From Prevotella sp. (GTDB taxonomy: Bacteria > Bacteroidota > Bacteroidia > Bacteroidales > Bacteroidaceae), in the NCBI GenBank assembly GCA_017478085.1, contig JAFVEE010000124.1, forward strand, positions 1 through 64,000: DNA of 64,000 bases, given 5' to 3'. The notes under the pieces are model-generated. The model ran no database searches, was not told where the DNA came from, and worked only from the letters and a program-made list of their open reading frames with translations. The position numbers were made by a program, and so were the translations under genes. The number at the start of each line of letters is the position of its first letter. Positions within the stretch are counted from its first letter, which is position 1. Below, one piece after another: positions 1 to 7,672 of the stretch.

Positions 1-978
1 ATATACTACGAGAGCAACACCTATCTCGAGGGCAAGAAGAAAGTGCTCGAAGGCCTCGACAAGGGGTTGTTCTATCGCAAGGACGACGGCTCGGTGTGGG
101 CCGACCTCACCAGCAACGGCCTCGACCAGAAGCTGCTGCTGCGCAGCGACGGCACCAGCGTCTACATGACGCAGGACATCGGCACGGCCGAGATGCGCTA
201 CGAGGACTACCCGATAGACAAGATGATCTACGTGGTGGGCAACGAGCAGAACTACCACTTCCAGGTGCTATCGATCCTGCTGGACCGCCTGGGCTTCAAG
301 TGGGGCAAGGAGCTCACCCACTTCAGCTATGGTATGGTAGAGCTGCCCAACGGCAAGATGAAGAGCCGCGAGGGCACCGTGGTCGATGCCGACGACCTGA
401 TGCAGCTCATGGTGGACGATGCTTATAAGACCTCTATGGAGCTGGGCAAGTTCAGCGACATGACCGAGGAGGAGCGCCAGGAGATAGCCCGCATTGTGGG
501 TCTGGGCGCTCTGAAGTACTTCATCCTGAAGGTCGACGCCCGCAAGAACATGCTCTTCAACCCCGAAGAGAGCATCGACTTCAATGGCAACACCGGCCCC
601 TTCATCCAGTACACGCATGCCCGCATCCGCTCCATTCTGCGCAAGGCGCAAAATGCCAGCGACCCCAGTCCCATTAGCCCCATAGGGCCCATAAGTCTTA
701 TAGGACCTATAAGTCCCAAGGAAATAGAGCTCATCCAGAAGATGAACGAATATCCCGCCGCCGTGGAGCAGGCCGGCAAGGACTACTCGCCCAGCGGCAT
801 TGCCAACTACTGCTACGAGCTGACCAAGGTGTTCAACCAGTTCTACCACGACTACAGCATCCTGAACGAGCCCGACGAGCAGAAGCGAAACGTGCGCCTG
901 GTGCTGGCCCGCAACGTGGCCAAGATCCTGAAGAGCGGCATGGGCCTGCTGGGCATCGAGGTACCCGAGAGAATGTAA
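1..978 (+). CDS. argS: Arginyl-tRNA synthetase, C-terminal part (5' end outside window)
   Basis: This is the C-terminal part of a class I arginyl-tRNA synthetase, which charges tRNA-Arg in the cytoplasm. The frame is open from base 1, so the N-terminus lies outside the window. The KMSKS-like loop reads GKMKSREGT, and the C-terminal helical anticodon-binding (DALR) domain includes the FIQYTHARIRSI stretch and ends in VPERM. An unusual low-complexity stretch, repeats of Pro-Ile-Ser/Gly encoded at 667-717, sits between the catalytic and anticodon-binding parts; I do not expect it in the family and read it as a repeat insertion. The next gene follows after an inverted repeat. Confidence 0.95.
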   Translation: MYYESNTYLEGKKKVLEGLDKGLFYRKDDGSVWADLTSNGLDQKLLLRSDGTSVYMTQDIGTAEMRYEDYPIDKMIYVVGNEQNYHFQVLSILLDRLGFKWGKELTHFSYGMVELPNGKMKSREGTVVDADDLMQLMVDDAYKTSMELGKFSDMTEEERQEIARIVGLGALKYFILKVDARKNMLFNPEESIDFNGNTGPFIQYTHARIRSILRKAQNASDPSPISPIGPISLIGPISPKEIELIQKMNEYPAAVEQAGKDYSPSGIANYCYELTKVFNQFYHDYSILNEPDEQKRNVRLVLARNVAKILKSGMGLLGIEVPERM

Positions 979-1160
979 GCGCCCTTGCGGGCTAACGAAT
1001 AGTGAATAGTGAACAGTGAATGGTGAATAGTGAATAGTGAGAAAGAGAATGAGAGACAATATGCGTAAAATAGAAAAGGTAGTGAAAAGGCAATGGGGGA
1101 TGGTACTCGCGATACTATTCACTGTTCACTGTTCACTATTCGTTAGCCCCGCAGGGGCGC
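979..1160. repeat. Long inverted repeat of the GAATAGTGAA family
   Basis: The left arm (979-1020) and right arm (1115-1160) are reverse complements with about three differences over 42 bases. Each arm has a GC-rich tip (GCGCCCYTGCGGG) followed by CTAACGAATAGTGAA-type repeats. The left arm starts directly after the argS stop. The right arm lies inside the next coding region and supplies its signal-peptide codons. The possible start codons of that gene (1049, 1061, 1100) all fall between the arms. Related single-arm copies occur at 8716 and 12348. Confidence 0.85.
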
Positions 1161-2464
1161 AGACCGCGCTCACGCTGTTCGACGAGGCCACCTTCTACGA
1201 CGGCTACCTGTTCAGCCGCAATCCCGACAGTCTGGTGCAGGACGGCATTCTGCGCCACAGCACCTCGCTCTATGCCGTGCGGCTCACCGACGAGCAGATA
1301 GCACAGATAGGCGACAGCCTGCAAATGAAGGTCAACGTGCGGGCCTGCTGCGACAACTACGACCGCATAGGCAACATCAACCTGGCCTTCGTGCCCAAGG
1401 GACAGGCCGCCTACCTGCCCGACAGCGTGCAGCGCATAGAGCTGGGACGCTTCATCACCCCGTTTATGAACAAGAACAAACTGCCCGACGTGGTGCCCTA
1501 CGACTACGACATCAGCTACGTGAGCCACATCCTGCGCGATGCCAGCATTCTGCGTCAGAACGACATCTGGGTTGAGTTCGAGCTGTTTGGAGTGCCCTAC
1601 GCCGCCAACACGCAGGTGGCCGGATGCGCCGGGCGTAGCGATGTGTTCAAGGGCACGCTCGTCTTCGAGACCACCACCCCTGCCCTACCCCGCACCGAGC
1701 GCAACGTGCTGGTGCCCATCGTGATGAAGAAGAACGAAGCCCGTGGCCACAACCTGAACAACTACAGCGAAGCGGGCACCGACACCATCGGGCTGACCAC
1801 GAAGACCTACACCTTCGACGTTCCCTGCGACGTGGCCGACGGCCAGCTGGTCATCGTCACCTCGAACCACGGGGCCAATAGCGGGGGCGAGGAGTACAAC
1901 CGCCGCTGGCACTACATCTATCTGGACGATGCGCTGGTGCTCACCTACAAGCCGGGGCGCACCAGCTGCGAGCCGTTCCGAAAGTACAACACGCAGAGCA
2001 ACGGCATCTACGGACTGATTAAACGCAGCGATGCCGCGTGGCAGTCGTTCAGCAACTGGTGTCCGGGCGATGTCATCGACAACCGTATCGTGGGCGTAGG
2101 AGCCTTCAAGGCAGGCCGCCATAAGGTGCGCATCAGCGTGCCCGAGGCCGTGTTCCAGGACAAGCAGGGCGACATTCCAGTGTCCATCTTCTTCCAGGGC
2201 CTTACCGAGGGTCAGCTCGTGCCTGCCGCTATCAGCTCGCCCGTGGTCGGTTCTTCCGGGGTAAGCATTGGCATCGTGGACGGCCAGCTCAGCGCCGCTG
2301 CCCGCGACGAGGTGCTCAACATCGACGTCTACGACCTGCAGGGCAAGCACCTGCTGCACAGCAGTAGCCCCACACTCAGCCTGCAAAGGCTGCCCCACAG
2401 CCTCTATTTGGTCCATGTGGAACTGGCAAGCGGTCTTGTAGAAACCCACAAAGTAAAGTATTAG
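1049..2464 (+). CDS. PNGase F-like peptide-N-glycosidase, secreted, with type IX tail
   Basis: The product resembles flavobacterial PNGase F, which cleaves N-glycans from asparagine. Support comes from the RIELGRFITPF segment, the CDNYDR motif at the place of the WDR catalytic Asp, a GGEEYNRRWHY segment at the place of the second catalytic acid, and a NWCPGD stretch near the end of the second jelly-roll domain. After the signal peptide (ending near SPAGAQ) come the two glycanase domains, then a C-terminal tail (IDVYDLQGKHLL...YLVHVE) of the type IX secretion kind. ATG at 1049 is used here, but 1061 and 1100 are also possible. The signal peptide is partly encoded by the right arm of an inverted repeat. 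Confidence 0.75.
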   Translation: MRDNMRKIEKVVKRQWGMVLAILFTVHCSLFVSPAGAQTALTLFDEATFYDGYLFSRNPDSLVQDGILRHSTSLYAVRLTDEQIAQIGDSLQMKVNVRACCDNYDRIGNINLAFVPKGQAAYLPDSVQRIELGRFITPFMNKNKLPDVVPYDYDISYVSHILRDASILRQNDIWVEFELFGVPYAANTQVAGCAGRSDVFKGTLVFETTTPALPRTERNVLVPIVMKKNEARGHNLNNYSEAGTDTIGLTTKTYTFDVPCDVADGQLVIVTSNHGANSGGEEYNRRWHYIYLDDALVLTYKPGRTSCEPFRKYNTQSNGIYGLIKRSDAAWQSFSNWCPGDVIDNRIVGVGAFKAGRHKVRISVPEAVFQDKQGDIPVSIFFQGLTEGQLVPAAISSPVVGSSGVSIGIVDGQLSAAARDEVLNIDVYDLQGKHLLHSSSPTLSLQRLPHSLYLVHVELASGLVETHKVKY

Positions 2465-2470
2465 AGCCGA

Positions 2471-2941
2471 ATGGAGAACTTCTTACAGAACCCGCCCGAC
2501 TACCGCCACGACACCGTGCTGCCGCTGCCCCCCGAGGTGATGGCCGATGCCTGGGCCGTCGATGCGGCATGCTCGGGCAATCCGGGGCCTATGGAGTATC
2601 AGGCCATCGACCTGCAGACGGGGGCACGGGTGTTCCACTTCGGCCCGATGAAGGGCACCAACAACATAGGCGAGTTCCTGGCCATCGTGCACGCACTGGC
2701 CCTGTGCTGGCAGCGCGGACTGCACCAGAAGACCATCTACAGCGACTCTTACAACGCCATTCTATGGGTGCGCAAGCGCCAGTGCAAGACCAAGCTGGAG
2801 CGCACACCCGAGACAGAGAAGCTCTACCAGATCATTGTGCGTGCCGAGCAATGGCTGCGCACGCACAATTATCAGAACCCTATCATCAAATGGGAAACGT
2901 CGAAGTGGGGCGAGGTTCCTGCCGACTTCGGCCGGAAATAG
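2471..2941 (+). CDS. Ribonuclease HI-like protein
   Basis: A 156-residue RNase H fold enzyme, expected to cut RNA in RNA-DNA hybrids. The four acidic catalytic positions are visible: Asp31 in VDAACSGNPGP, Glu68 in NNIGEFLAIVHAL, Asp92 in IYSDSYNAI, and Asp152 in EVPADFGRK. It has no N-terminal viroplasmin (hybrid-binding) domain. It starts six bases after the PNGase-like gene, so the two may be co-transcribed, although nothing links their functions. The length fits a stand-alone RNase HI. Confidence 0.8.
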   Translation: MENFLQNPPDYRHDTVLPLPPEVMADAWAVDAACSGNPGPMEYQAIDLQTGARVFHFGPMKGTNNIGEFLAIVHALALCWQRGLHQKTIYSDSYNAILWVRKRQCKTKLERTPETEKLYQIIVRAEQWLRTHNYQNPIIKWETSKWGEVPADFGRK

Positions 2942-2956
2942 AGGCGTTTCAAACCA

Positions 2957-3883
2957 TCACAAGCTGTCTTTCTTACGGAACGTCACGATGCTGCGGCCAT
3001 CGAAGCTGGCAGCAGAAGCGACGCGCACGTTGCCCGGCACCTGCGGGGCACGGGTGCCGTCGGTCACGGTGAGCGGGGCCGTCTCCACGCGAATCTCGTC
3101 CCACAGGTCCTGATCCATGAACGACTGCAGGGTGCGCGTGCCCCCCTCTACGATGAGCGACTGGATGTTGTGGGCGTAGAGGCTCTCCATGTTCAGCGGG
3201 TGCTGATGGTCTATGACCAGACGGCGGGGGCTCTGGCCATACCAGTGGCGAACCGACAGCTGCGGATGCTCGCGCTCGTCGGTGACGCGCCCCACGAGGA
3301 TGGCATCTTCCTCGGCCCGCAGCTTGTGGCTGAGCATCTGCGTGTAGGGGCTGGATATTTGCAGCGCCTGCCCGTGGTCGTCGATGAAGCCATTGGCCGT
3401 CTGCGCCCACTTCAGGATGATGTAAGGGCGGTGCAGCCGGTGGAAGGTGAAGAACCGGCGGTTCAGCTCGCGGCACTCCTCCTCGAGCACGCCCACGCTG
3501 ACCTCGATACCGGCATCGAGCAGCTTCTGGATGCCCCGGCCCTGCACCTCGGCAAACTCATCGACACAGCCCACGACCACGCGCCTCACGCCCTTGCTCA
3601 CGATCAGGTCGGCACAAGGTGGCGTCTTGCCATAGTGCGAACAGGGCTCCAGGCTCACATAGATCGTGGCCTGCGGCAGCAGCCGCTCGTCGTCGCCGCT
3701 CACCGATGCAAAGGCGTTCACCTCGGCATGGCCCTGTCCACAGCGCACGTGGTAGCCCTCGCCTATGATTCGCCCTTCGGCCACGATCACCGCCCCCACC
3801 ATCGGGTTGGGGCGCGCGTTCTGTCGGCCGCAGCGTGCCAGCTGCAGGCACCGGCTCATGTATCTCTCGTCGTCGTTCATCAT
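2957..3883 (-). CDS. ribD: Bifunctional riboflavin biosynthesis protein RibD
   Basis: RibD carries a pyrimidine deaminase and a reductase, two steps of riboflavin synthesis after GTP cyclohydrolase. The N-terminal deaminase has the zinc motifs HAEVNAF and PCSHYGKTPPC. The C-terminal reductase begins near YIILKWAQTANGFIDD and contains SLIVEGGTRTLQSF. At 308 residues it is shorter than most RibD proteins, mainly in the reductase half. The start is one of two adjacent ATGs (3883 or 3880) behind an AAGAAGG sequence. The frame stays open upstream to 4144, but that part is antisense to prmC and not protein-like. It converges on the RNase H gene. Confidence 0.9.
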   Translation of the reverse strand: MMNDDERYMSRCLQLARCGRQNARPNPMVGAVIVAEGRIIGEGYHVRCGQGHAEVNAFASVSGDDERLLPQATIYVSLEPCSHYGKTPPCADLIVSKGVRRVVVGCVDEFAEVQGRGIQKLLDAGIEVSVGVLEEECRELNRRFFTFHRLHRPYIILKWAQTANGFIDDHGQALQISSPYTQMLSHKLRAEEDAILVGRVTDEREHPQLSVRHWYGQSPRRLVIDHQHPLNMESLYAHNIQSLIVEGGTRTLQSFMDQDLWDEIRVETAPLTVTDGTRAPQVPGNVRVASAASFDGRSIVTFRKKDSL

Positions 3884-3906
3884 ACCTTCTTCTTTTCTTT
3901 TTGACT

Positions 3907-3968
3907 GCAAATTTACAAAAATATTGGCAAAGAAAAGGAGAATAGTACGAAAAATTGATGTACCTTTG
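3907..3968. promoter_or_regulatory. Divergent ribD/prmC promoter elements
   Basis: On the minus strand TAAATTTGC (3915-3907) precedes ribD. On the plus strand TACCTTTG (3961-3968) lies only 8 bases before the prmC start, so the prmC leader must be only a few bases long. No clear -33 TTTG box at the usual spacing is visible for either. Confidence 0.5.
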
Positions 3969-3976
3969 CACTCGTT

Positions 3977-4810
3977 ATGACCTACGAACAATTTTGGCAA
4001 CCGCTCACCACGCTCTACGATGCCGCCGAGGCACGTGCCGTGGCCCGCATGGTGCTGGAGCTGAGGTTCGGCCTGACGATGACCGACGTGCTTTGCGGAC
4101 AGGCCGAGCGCATTCCCGACGCCGAGCTGAGGCCGCTGCAGCACCGCCTGCTGCAGGGCGAGCCTGTGCAGTATGTGCTGGGCGTGGCCGAGTTTGGCCC
4201 GCGCACCTTTGCGGTAGGCCCCGGCGTGCTCATTCCCCGCCCTGAGACCTACGAGCTATGCCAGTGGGTGGCTGCCGACCTCTCCACTACCGACGCTCAG
4301 CGCCCGGCGCCCACCATCCTCGATGTAGGCACGGGCAGCGGTTGCATAGCCTGCACCCTGGCCGCAGAGCTGCCCAGGGCCAGGGTCACGGCGTGGGACG
4401 TCTCGGCAGAAGCCCTGACGATAGCCCGCCAGAACGCCAAACGTGCCCATGTTCTTGTGTCTTTCGCCCAAGTCGACGTGCTCGCGCCTCCCCCTTCTTC
4501 GTTCGATGTCATCGTGAGCAACCCGCCCTACATCTGCGAGCGCGAGAAGGCAGCCATGCAGCGCAACGTGCTCGATTACGAGCCCCATCTGGCCCTCTTC
4601 GTGCCCGACGACGACCCGCTGCTGTTCTACCGCGCCATTGCCCGCTATGCCGTCAAGGCCCTGCCCCGCGGCGGCAGCCTCTACTTCGAAATCAATTCAC
4701 TCTATGCCCGCCAGACCGAAGAGCTACTACGCCAGGCGGGCTTCACCCAGATAGAAACGCGCCGCGACCAGTTTGACCGGGAGCGTTTCACCAAAGCCAT
4801 CCTACAATGA
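3977..4810 (+). CDS. prmC: Peptide chain release factor N5-glutamine methyltransferase
   Basis: PrmC (HemK) methylates the GGQ glutamine of release factors, using S-adenosylmethionine. It has the N-terminal helical domain, the SAM-binding motif ILDVGTGSGCIACTLA, and the catalytic signature VSNPPYI. The 277-residue length is normal. The stop overlaps the start of recX in an ATGA arrangement, which suggests translational coupling. The promoter-like TACCTTTG ends 8 bases before the ATG, so the transcript may be nearly leaderless. Confidence 0.93.
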   Translation: MTYEQFWQPLTTLYDAAEARAVARMVLELRFGLTMTDVLCGQAERIPDAELRPLQHRLLQGEPVQYVLGVAEFGPRTFAVGPGVLIPRPETYELCQWVAADLSTTDAQRPAPTILDVGTGSGCIACTLAAELPRARVTAWDVSAEALTIARQNAKRAHVLVSFAQVDVLAPPPSSFDVIVSNPPYICEREKAAMQRNVLDYEPHLALFVPDDDPLLFYRAIARYAVKALPRGGSLYFEINSLYARQTEELLRQAGFTQIETRRDQFDRERFTKAILQ

Positions 4811-5286
4811 AAGAAATCAGCGAACAGCAAGCCTTCCAGAAGCTGGCCGCCCTGTGCGCCCGGGGCGAGCACTGCCAGCACGACGCCCAGGAGAAAATGC
4901 GCCAGTGGGGCCTCGGCGAGGAGGCGCAGGCCCGCGTCATGGAGCGGCTGCTGAAGGAGCGCTACATCGACGACGAGCGCTACACCCGCGCCTTCGTACG
5001 CGACAAGGTGCGCTACAACCAGTGGGGCCGCCGCAAGGTGGAGCAGGCCCTGTGGCTGAAGCAGATAGACAAGGCCACGGCCAGACAGGTGCTCGACGAG
5101 GTCGACGACGAGGAGTACATCGACATCCTGAAGCCTCTGCTGAAGCAGAAGCGCCGCTCTACCAAGGCCGCCAGCGACTACGAACTGAACATGAAGCTGA
5201 TGAAATGGGCCCTGGGGCGCGGCTTCACGATGGACATCATTCGCCAGTGCATCGACGTGAGCGATGAAGACGAGTTTCTGGACTAA
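4807..5286 (+). CDS. recX: RecX-family regulatory protein
   Basis: RecX modulates RecA filaments. The 159-residue protein shows the three-helix repeats of the family: a first repeat with CARGEHCQHDAQEKM, a second with YIDDERYTRAFVRDK and WGRRKVEQAL, and a third with the ASDYELNMKLMKWALGRGF region. It overlaps prmC by four bases upstream and comF by 23 bases downstream. The three genes therefore form one compact operon. No recA is nearby. Confidence 0.85.
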   Translation: MKEISEQQAFQKLAALCARGEHCQHDAQEKMRQWGLGEEAQARVMERLLKERYIDDERYTRAFVRDKVRYNQWGRRKVEQALWLKQIDKATARQVLDEVDDEEYIDILKPLLKQKRRSTKAASDYELNMKLMKWALGRGFTMDIIRQCIDVSDEDEFLD

Positions 5287-5962
5287 GCTGCTCGACCTCA
5301 TCTCGCCCCGCCTCTGCGTGGCGTGCGGACGAAGGTTGTCGGCCGAGCAGTCGGTCTTATGCGCCGGCTGCATGCTCCACATGCCGCTCACCGGCTTCTC
5401 ATCGCAGCCGCTCGACAACCCGCTGGCCCGCCTGTTCTGGGGGCAGTTTCCCGTGGAGCGGGCCACGGCCATGTTCTACTACGAGCCTCATTCTGAATCA
5501 GCCGAGATTGTCTACACTCTGAAATACCGTCACCGCCCCGAGGTGGGCCAGCTGGCAGGACAGGTCCTGGCCCACGACCTGCTGGCCGAGGGCTTCTTCG
5601 AGGGCATCGACGCGCTGGTGCCCGTGCCCCTTGCCCGCAAGCGCCAGCGGCAGCGCGGCTACAACCAGAGCGAAGAGATAGCCCGGGGCATCAGTCAGGC
5701 CACGGGGCTTCCTATATATAATAAGGTGGTGGAGCGGCTGGACTTCAAGACCAGCCAGACACGCCTCACTCCCTACGAGCGGCGCGAGAACGTAGAGCAG
5801 GCCTTCCGTCTGCTCGATGCCCGCCGCATAGCCCACCGCCACCTGCTGCTCGTCGACGATGTCATCACCACAGGCAGCACCATCAGCGCCTGCGCCCGCC
5901 AGCTGTGCCAGGCCGAGGGTGTGCGCATCAGCGTGCTGGCCCTGGGCTATTCGAGATCGTGA
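5264..5962 (+). CDS. comF: ComF-family phosphoribosyltransferase-like protein
   Basis: The 232-residue protein is of the ComF/GntX type: an N-terminal zinc-ribbon-like region (CVACGRRL...CAGC) followed by a type I phosphoribosyltransferase domain. The PRPP-binding motif is LLLVDDVITTGSTI, and PVPLARKRQRQRGYNQS is typical of ComF. ComF proteins assist natural DNA uptake in some bacteria; here the role is inferred from family only. The gene starts inside recX. A palindrome array begins 22 bases after its stop. Confidence 0.85.
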   Translation: MKTSFWTKLLDLISPRLCVACGRRLSAEQSVLCAGCMLHMPLTGFSSQPLDNPLARLFWGQFPVERATAMFYYEPHSESAEIVYTLKYRHRPEVGQLAGQVLAHDLLAEGFFEGIDALVPVPLARKRQRQRGYNQSEEIARGISQATGLPIYNKVVERLDFKTSQTRLTPYERRENVEQAFRLLDARRIAHRHLLLVDDVITTGSTISACARQLCQAEGVRISVLALGYSRS

Positions 5963-5984
5963 CGCCTTTCCCCCCCTCAAAATG

Positions 5985-6087
5985 ATCGAGCGCTCCATTA
6001 CAACAGAACGGAGCCTCCATTCCATCCTAATGGAGCCTCCATTGAATTGCCATGGAGGCTCCGTTCCACCTCAACGGAGCCTCCGTT
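5985..6087. repeat. Palindrome array 1 (5 x 15 bp, 22-bp period)
   Basis: Five imperfect palindromes of 15 bp related to AACGGAGCCTCCGTT lie at 5985, 6007, 6029, 6051 and 6073. They are separated by 7-bp spacers ACAACAG, CCATCCT, GAATTGC and CCACCTC. Total length is 103 bp, identical to four other arrays in the window. It sits in the convergent gap between comF and the 6214-7122 lipoprotein gene. Confidence 0.95.
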
Positions 6088-6105
6088 GAAATCTGTAAAG
6101 TTTTT

Positions 6106-6180
6106 TTGTTGTCTGTGTTGTCTTACTGATTTGTTGTTTTTACAAGACAACCTTAACAACTTCTACAACAGGTACAACTT
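6106..6180. repeat. GTTGT/ACAAC mirrored repeat stretch
   Basis: This AT-rich stretch has several GTTGT words followed by several ACAAC words. It can form a hairpin with GTTGTCTT (6117-6124) pairing AAGACAAC (6144-6151). It may act as a weak terminator between the convergent genes. No coding potential is seen. Confidence 0.5.
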
Positions 6181-6213
6181 TTTTACGGTCTAACGACCGA
6201 TTGGGGATGATAA

Positions 6214-7122
6214 CTATTTAATGAAGTTGCCCCATTCGAAGGTCGATGTATAATAAGGGATCCCCCTTTGATATTTCAGATACATCTTCGAAGGAGACCC
6301 ATCGGAATTAAACTCATAATCATATTCTTGGCCAGCAACGCCGCAATTTGATACAAAGTTTATACTTTGCCTACCAAAGAAGCCTTCTAAATACAACACA
6401 TTAGAGCTACTTTCAAACATAGAAAGAGTCATAGACACGAGTGGGTCTGACATGGCCAAAGCATATTTGCCTACTTTGTGATTATTGTACCCATATGCAA
6501 CGTCCGTTGTTGTTGTATCTTCACCAGAAAGCGTTACACTCCTTACTTTTTGAATATTGCCATTTTTCCATACCCAACGTTCCTCACTGCCCGTTTTAAT
6601 AGAATAAGTTCCTGGCCTCGGTTCTTTGTTTACAGAAACCAATCTATTATTTACATTATACGTGTACGTGGAACGTATAAAACTATTAAACTGTGATTCC
6701 ACAATTCTTCCATTTTCCAGCTTGTACACAGTTTCAACATATTCCATTGTGCCCCCAGGCGTTTTGACTATAATTTCATTGTCTGAATAAATAAATATCC
6801 ATTCTAAACTCTCGCTTGCGCTATGCGTTGTCATTGAAGCAACTTTCCCGTCAGCGTATGTAAACTCTGTAACCATCTCACTGCCATTAGACCCCACGGT
6901 TGTCACCTTCAGCAGCTCCCTGCCAATGCCTTTTACTTCATCGGCGGTGACGGGGTCGTTGGCATCCGATTCCCAGTCGTCATCATCGCCGCCATTGTTG
7001 GGAACCTCGGGGGTGTTGGGCTGGGTGGTGTCATCATCGTCGTCGCCACCACAGGCGGTGAAGCCGAGGGTGCATACACATAAGCCTAAAAGCAGGCTCA
7101 TCATCTTGAATTTGTTTGTCAT
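6214..7122 (-). CDS. Lipoprotein, DUF4595-like
   Basis: A 302-residue lipoprotein with signal peptide and lipobox (GFTACGG), followed by an Asp/Pro-rich linker. The body holds short Tyr-rich repeats such as FTYADGKV, YTYNVNNRLVS and VAYGYNNHKVG, which resemble the DUF4595 family found in Bacteroidetes; the function is unknown. Base composition is striking: the body (about 6214-6950) is clearly AT-rich compared with all neighbours, while the N-terminal leader and linker are GC-rich like the rest. That suggests the body was acquired or exchanged behind a resident leader. It is convergent with comF. Confidence 0.65.
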   Translation of the reverse strand: MTNKFKMMSLLLGLCVCTLGFTACGGDDDDDTTQPNTPEVPNNGGDDDDWESDANDPVTADEVKGIGRELLKVTTVGSNGSEMVTEFTYADGKVASMTTHSASESLEWIFIYSDNEIIVKTPGGTMEYVETVYKLENGRIVESQFNSFIRSTYTYNVNNRLVSVNKEPRPGTYSIKTGSEERWVWKNGNIQKVRSVTLSGEDTTTTDVAYGYNNHKVGKYALAMSDPLVSMTLSMFESSSNVLYLEGFFGRQSINFVSNCGVAGQEYDYEFNSDGSPSKMYLKYQRGIPYYTSTFEWGNFIK

Positions 7123-7672
7123 GTTGATTGAAATAAAAAAAAGGACGGAACTGCTCTCTGCTTTTCCTCCTCAAAGGCACCGCCAAGTAGCCCACGCATA
7201 GAAAAGCGCCAACAGCCCACGCCCTCCCGGGACGTGAACCTTGATTGTCGCTTGTTCTCATGCATAAATTTGGCGGATTTATTGAGGAGAGAACAAGGAC
7301 TCGAAGTCCAAGTTTTATCTAAAAAAGTCGTTTAGAGCAGAAACGCCGGATTAATAATTTGTTGGTTACTCTCCCTGCGGGGCGCACCGGCTGAGCCGCG
7401 TGACTACTCCCCTTTGCTGCGTTTCGCTTCTTTTGGTTTGTCTGTCTGTTTCTTGAAAATTGTTTTTAAAGGGTTCTACATTATTTTATTCTGAGATTCT
7501 CTCGTTGCCTGCAAAATTACGAAAATTCTGCTGACGGGCAAAGAAAAAAGGGCGAAAATTGACGAAACAGGAAACAAAGAAATAGCAATTCACGTTAAAT
7601 AACACTTCAATTCGGGCTGTTTTGGCCACTAATTCGTATCTTTGCAGAAAATTTTAATCATAAAAAAGAGAT
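7123..7672. other. 550-bp divergent intergenic region with structured leader
   Basis: On the minus strand a promoter-like TAATTTTGC (7519-7511) would give a leader of about 390 bases before the lipoprotein start at 7122. This leader can form a nested hairpin (CTTGTTCTC at 7251-7259 with GAGAACAAG at 7289-7297, and inner ATAAAT/ATTTAT) and a GC-rich hairpin near 7221-7240. It matches no riboswitch I recognise. No tRNA or convincing small gene is seen. Confidence 0.4.
7637..7645 (+). promoter_or_regulatory. pyrE promoter -7 element
   Basis: TATCTTTGC matches the Bacteroidetes TAnnTTTG element 28 bases before the pyrE ATG. No perfect TTTG box is seen at the expected -33 spacing. Confidence 0.55.

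Noticed and set aside
3884..4144. N-terminal extension of RibD by 87 residues
   Set aside because: The added part is antisense to prmC and low in protein character; the MMNDDERYMSRC start fits the RibD deaminase domain.
5985..6087. Regularly spaced short repeats as a CRISPR array
   Set aside because: Repeats are 15 bp and spacers only 7 bp, far too short for CRISPR; all five arrays have the same size and there are no cas genes in the window.
7290..7315. tRNA-like T-arm (GGACTCGAAGTCC region)
   Set aside because: The loop is too short and no acceptor, D or anticodon arms can be drawn around it.
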